A DNA stretch of 64,000 nt from the NCBI GenBank assembly GCA_949358305.1, contig OX442315.1, positions 3,596,001-3,660,000 of the forward strand, given 5' to 3'. Numbering within the stretch: the first letter of the stretch is position 1; the number at the start of each line of letters is the position of its first letter. Shown piece after piece: positions 60,515 through 64,000 of the stretch. This DNA is from Strigamia acuminata. Its lineage: Eukaryota; Arthropoda; Chilopoda; Geophilomorpha; Linotaeniidae. The notes beneath the pieces are model-generated. The model saw only the letters and a program-made list of their open reading frames with translations. It ran no database searches and was not told the origin of the DNA. The position numbers and the translations under genes are program-made.

Positions 60515-61932
60515 GGCGCACTACATACGTTTATAAACAATTCATTCCGAGACATTTATCATTCGCATCTACAACTACGGACGACATGCCTCGCAGGAAA
60601 TCAGCCTCGAGTCTTGAAGAATTATGTCTAGATGCGGCAACCACTTATTTTCGAGAGAAAAAAATGCAAGATCAACTGCTAAATCAACCGCGCATGCTAA
60701 TTAATAAGCTCTACGAAAGCCTGTGTACGAAATTTCAACGTAGTGATCGAGATGTGCTTTCAAAAGTATTCATTCATTCCGGCGCGAAATCTCTACACCA
60801 TTTGTACTTATTTAATCCGAACATAATTCCTCTATACGACAGAATCGGCAAAGTGTGTACAAACCTCGTGGAACTAACCTTGGGAAACGATGTCTGCGAT
60901 CCTACACTGTCAATTGCCTCCACAATAGGACTGATTCAACGTTTATCGAAACTCCAACGTTTTCACCTTGACTTGACAGAAAAATGCACGGATCAAGTTG
61001 TCGCTGCGATCGGAAAGAATTGCCCGCTCTTAACATATCTCGACATTTCGTTTAATGACACAGTTACTGACGACGGTCTCCGGTCCTTAAGCAGTTGCGT
61101 CAAGCTGGAGCATTTGGATGTTCAAGAAACTAGTGTCACAGTCGATGGTTGTTTGTTCGTTCTCGACCGACTGCCCAAATTAAGAGTGTTTGTACATGAT
61201 TACTGCCACCAATTGCTTAATATTCTGTTTGCAAAACTGTCGAATGGAAGCCGCACTTATTCTCTCGAAAACATTCACCTGTTAACTGCCGAACATATTC
61301 CCATCCTGACCAACAGTTTTCCTAATTTAAGACACTTGTATGTCCACTCCGCGGATGGAATTCACCTGGATTTGAATAATTTCAGATGGCCCCAGCATCT
61401 GACGAGTGTTTATCTGGAAACAATTCGACCGATCAACATTGAACTTCTGGGTCGAGCTATGCCAATGTTAACGAAATTAACGTTAAAGTATTGTACAATT
61501 GTTAATCAAAGTGATGGTATTGTTAATGCTCCGTTAAAAAACCTCCGTGAACTGCGTTTGTACAGTATATTCGGCACAGTATATTCAGATCCAGTGATTG
61601 ATGAACGAGAAATGAAGAAGTTATTGGTACAGTGTAAGAGATTAGAAACATTGTGCATTGTTGAATGTGGAATAATTTTCGACGATTTAATTTCGGAACT
61701 TGTTGCATCGAATGCGCTACAATGTCTGAAAAGTGTAGAATTTTCGCATTGCAACTTGATAACTTCTACTTCAATCATAAAACTGTTGGGAATGCCAAAT
61801 CCAATGAATGAGTTAATCTTCAGCGAGTGTGCTAGCATTGATATTCTTGCTTATGAGCAAATTGAAGCTAATGTTAAAAGTAAAAACTTAGGTTTAACGG
61901 TTAAATCTATTTTTACATTTCCTGAATTTTAG
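60460..61932 (+). CDS. BC-box leucine-rich-repeat protein
   Basis: A single open frame of 490 codons. The first ATG is at 60460; an ATG at 60586, giving 448 residues, is the more likely start because the conserved-looking part begins there. From that ATG, residues 9-18 read SLEELCLDAA, an exact fit to the elongin BC-box consensus [PST]L-x3-C-x3-[AILV]. A stretch of leucine-rich repeats follows (LHHLYLFNPN, LVELTLGND, LTYLDISFNDTVTDDGLRSL, LEHLDVQETSV, LTKLTLKYC, LRELRLYS, LETLCIVEC, LKSVEFSHCNL). BC-box plus LRR is the layout of CUL2-elongin E3 substrate receptors such as ZYG11/ZER1 and LRR1; that role is inferred. No intron is needed. Confidence 0.75.
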   Translation: MLPIASWQKASIVRLSCDWRTTYVYKQFIPRHLSFASTTTDDMPRRKSASSLEELCLDAATTYFREKKMQDQLLNQPRMLINKLYESLCTKFQRSDRDVLSKVFIHSGAKSLHHLYLFNPNIIPLYDRIGKVCTNLVELTLGNDVCDPTLSIASTIGLIQRLSKLQRFHLDLTEKCTDQVVAAIGKNCPLLTYLDISFNDTVTDDGLRSLSSCVKLEHLDVQETSVTVDGCLFVLDRLPKLRVFVHDYCHQLLNILFAKLSNGSRTYSLENIHLLTAEHIPILTNSFPNLRHLYVHSADGIHLDLNNFRWPQHLTSVYLETIRPINIELLGRAMPMLTKLTLKYCTIVNQSDGIVNAPLKNLRELRLYSIFGTVYSDPVIDEREMKKLLVQCKRLETLCIVECGIIFDDLISELVASNALQCLKSVEFSHCNLITSTSIIKLLGMPNPMNELIFSECASIDILAYEQIEANVKSKNLGLTVKSIFTFPEF

Positions 61933-62185
61933 TAACAATAATCAAACATTGTGCATTGTTGAATGTGGAATAATTTTCGACGATTACGTATATTACGTAT
62001 ACGTAATGCAACAACTAAATCTCGCCTCAATTCTCGCTTAATCTCGCCTCAATTCTCGATTTTCAAGTGAAATTCAAATGATAAACTGTGTTTTCTCGAG
62101 AAAAAAGGAGTTTTCAAGTGAAAAAATGGAAAAAGTGGAAAAATAACTTTATTTATACAGGTAAATGAAAAAAAGTACAGAAAAT
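61933..62185. repeat. LRR gene 3' flank with partial self-duplication and satellite
   Basis: Bases 61945-61985 repeat 61644-61686 of the LRR coding region (ACATTGTGCATTGTTGAATG and onward). Bases 62010-62060 hold two to three units of the 22-bp satellite. Bases 62060-62130 match the sequence that follows the same satellite at 14.15 kb. AATAAA words for the minus-strand mini-gene lie near 62146 and 62190. Confidence 0.7.
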
Positions 62186-62733
62186 TTATTTCACATAATT
62201 AAAATGACAGTTTGAAGTAAAAAGTGGATAAATTATTGTGAAACTGGCTTGACACCGTTGCAATTCTTTATGCATTGCTGCTGCTCCATTACCAGCGTAT
62301 TCCAAAATGAGATAAACTCGGGTCTCGTCGTAAAAATAGCCAAACAGACGAAGGATATTACGATGCCTGTAAAATATATATAATATTGAGATTATTTTAA
62401 TACTACAATGCTGTCTACAGACTTTAAATTTGCCTGGTTTTTGACTTCCCGACGTAATCGATAGTCCGCTTGCGCTTCTTCCAGTTTAATTTTACTTAAC
62501 ACTTTCAACACTACTTTAAATTTTTTTGTATTCTCTCGGGCGAGATAAACATTTTCGGATTTTTCTTTTCCCAAAGTTCGAACAATCTCGAAATCATCCA
62601 ACGTCCATCGTTCACTGGAAAAAATTATTTGAATAATTAAAGTTTTCATATTTGGATGTAAGTTATTAACCCCTTACCTATCGGCAGTTCGGTTCGTATT
62701 TCCAGCAGCTTGAACATTATTAGAAGAAGCCAT
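62186..62733 (-). CDS. Aurora-kinase N-lobe mini-gene
   Basis: Three exons on the minus strand, 62733-62678, 62614-62423 and 62366-62186, with GT-AG borders and continuous phase, give 142 residues from ATG to stop. After a short N-terminus comes [14 protein letters not shown] and NVYLAREN, then [50 protein letters not shown] and KELQRC. These match the Aurora N-lobe from the beta-1 strand to the hinge. The glycine loop GKGKFG is changed to GKEKSE, while the beta-3 lysine and alpha-C glutamate are kept. The C-lobe (HRD, DFG, activation loop) is absent, so it cannot be a kinase. Polyadenylation words follow the stop. Alternatively it is a transcribed pseudogene. Related exon fragments form the hairpins at 30.8 and 31.8 kb. 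Confidence 0.7.
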
Positions 62734-64000
62734 TTAAAGCCTATTTACCGTAACGCAATTCAATTCCACGACGTAGGTCAAGATTATTCCTTAAAAACTT
62801 AAATGAAAACGTTGCTCGCGAAGTGAGCCTAATTAAACACCTGTGTGAAAAAGAACAACCGAGAGCAAAGACAGCCACGGATTCTGATTGGCTGTTGGTG
62901 CTGTTACAAATCCAACTGCTTACGTCACTTCATGTAGCGCGCATTCTGCCGTCAGATCCTATAACTAACGTCACTAACTAACGTATACTAACGTACCTGT
63001 ACAGTAAGTAATGATACATTGCTGTAATAAATGCCTCGTAGATCTCAAATATATAGGAACCGAAGTGTGCCTGGGCACTTCGGTCTTGTGCACTAAATGT
63101 GCGCCGTGAGCTTAATTTGGTGTGGCAATTCTGCACCTGCAGTCTAGGCACACTTCGGGTCTGCGCAGTAAATCTGCGCAATTAGCTTGATTTCGTGCAA
63201 CAAAGGATTTGTTGCACCAAAACGGTTAATTAGCGAGTTCACCCCAGCAAAATTGGGGTGCAATATGCTTGGGGAGTTTTCTCCCCCTTCCCCCTATCAT
63301 ACTTGTAAACTCTATTCCAAAAAGTAATTGAAATACTCCCATTGGTTGGGAGATTCATAACACCAGTATAAATGCATTGAACATCTTCGCACAAGTCTAC
63401 TGGAATCTAAAAACAGCATCATATTCAATACACAACTGAACTAGAGCACCAACCAACCAATGGGAGTATTTCAATTACTTTTTGGAATAGAGTTTAGTAC
63501 AGATAAGCATCAGTCATACAATCCATTGTATGGAGATTTTTCATTCAAGCTTGTTCTTGGAACCCTATTCCTTAAATGTGTCATGGTCTTAGGTAATTCT
63601 ATCCATAAGCTATTAGGAATCCATTTTCCAAAAATTAGTTTTTAACCCCTGTTATATAACAACCAAATTGGCCTGCTTTGAGTTGTTAGCCCTTGTCCTA
63701 TCAATCACAATACTCCTGGTGAATACACCCCATTCAGCCTGGCAAAACTTTATCCCAAGACAAAATCTAATGCGTTTAATTTGTTTAAAGTTCGTGGGCT
63801 GAATTTCGGTCAACCAATGTTAAAATTCATCTAAAACGCTTGTGACAGCACTGCCTTCTGCAGCGCCTTTGCGTATGAATGAACCACTGATTGAATAACA
63901 TTGAAAAGACTGCTTCGTAACTTATTCACTCCAATACCGATTTCCACTATTTCAAGTAAGCACATTTTACACACCATGTATAGAAGTAATGAAGGTTCTG
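62734..64000. other. Right-end intergenic region
   Basis: No gene is supported. Bases 63060-63180 have two related blocks with GCACTTCGG, AGTAAATCTGCGC-like and AGCTTRATTT words. A 44-bp perfect inverted repeat lies at 63306-63349 and 63453-63496. The 61-codon open frame from 63460 overlaps the right arm and has no known motif. Confidence 0.4.
63306..63496. repeat. 44-bp perfect inverted repeat
   Basis: Arms 63306-63349 and 63453-63496 are exact reverse complements (TAAACTCTATTCCAAAAAG against CTTTTTGGAATAGAGTTTA at the outer ends) around a 103-bp loop that contains GTATAAATGC. It could be a MITE with terminal repeats or a small hairpin gene. Confidence 0.85.

Overview
The window is nuclear DNA from an invertebrate animal. 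The evidence is spliced genes with animal orthologues (AGBL5, NME6, TGS1, BPNT2, UBE2W, a GKAP-domain gene), GT-AG introns as short as 54 bp, an apparent U12-type AT-AC intron, and several LTR retrotransposon families. The species cannot be named from sequence alone. A U12 intron argues against nematodes such as C. elegans, which have lost that spliceosome.

Left third (1-13.5 kb): six conserved genes in three divergent pairs, AGBL5(-)/NME6(+), TGS1(-)/GKAP-like(+) and BPNT2(-)/UBE2W(+), each pair separated by about 240-290 bp. I rebuilt exon-intron structures from splice signals, reading phase and family conservation. Almost every longer intron and the gap at 8.7-9.6 kb is filled by its own minisatellite.

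Middle (14.9-28.4 kb): a young Ty3/Gypsy element with 1,017-bp LTRs, a tRNA-Pro-like primer site, gag, pol, and a large third gene downstream of pol. That gene is not env-like and appears to be spliced.

28.4-33.1 kb: three fold-back loci. One is a palindrome of a cysteine-rich secreted-protein gene. Two are inverted repeats of Aurora-kinase exon/intron sequence. All have the form of hairpin-RNA genes. A third Aurora relative at 62.2-62.7 kb is an open three-exon mini-gene coding only for the kinase N-lobe.

33.15-42.8 kb: a minus-strand LTR element with 1.9-kb LTRs, a GACA target duplication, a perfect tRNA-Gln primer site present three times, six copies of its polypurine core, no pol, and one unfamiliar 493-residue ORF.

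44.4-62 kb: a BEL/Pao integrase remnant, an array of alternating short palindromes, then a tandem Gypsy array with an exact 6,601-bp period. The ATAT target duplication at the outer ends shows that the 1.3 kb after each LTR is host DNA carrying the 5' end of a BC-box/leucine-rich-repeat gene. That gene is intact after the third LTR. The right end (62.7-64 kb) has no gene I can support.
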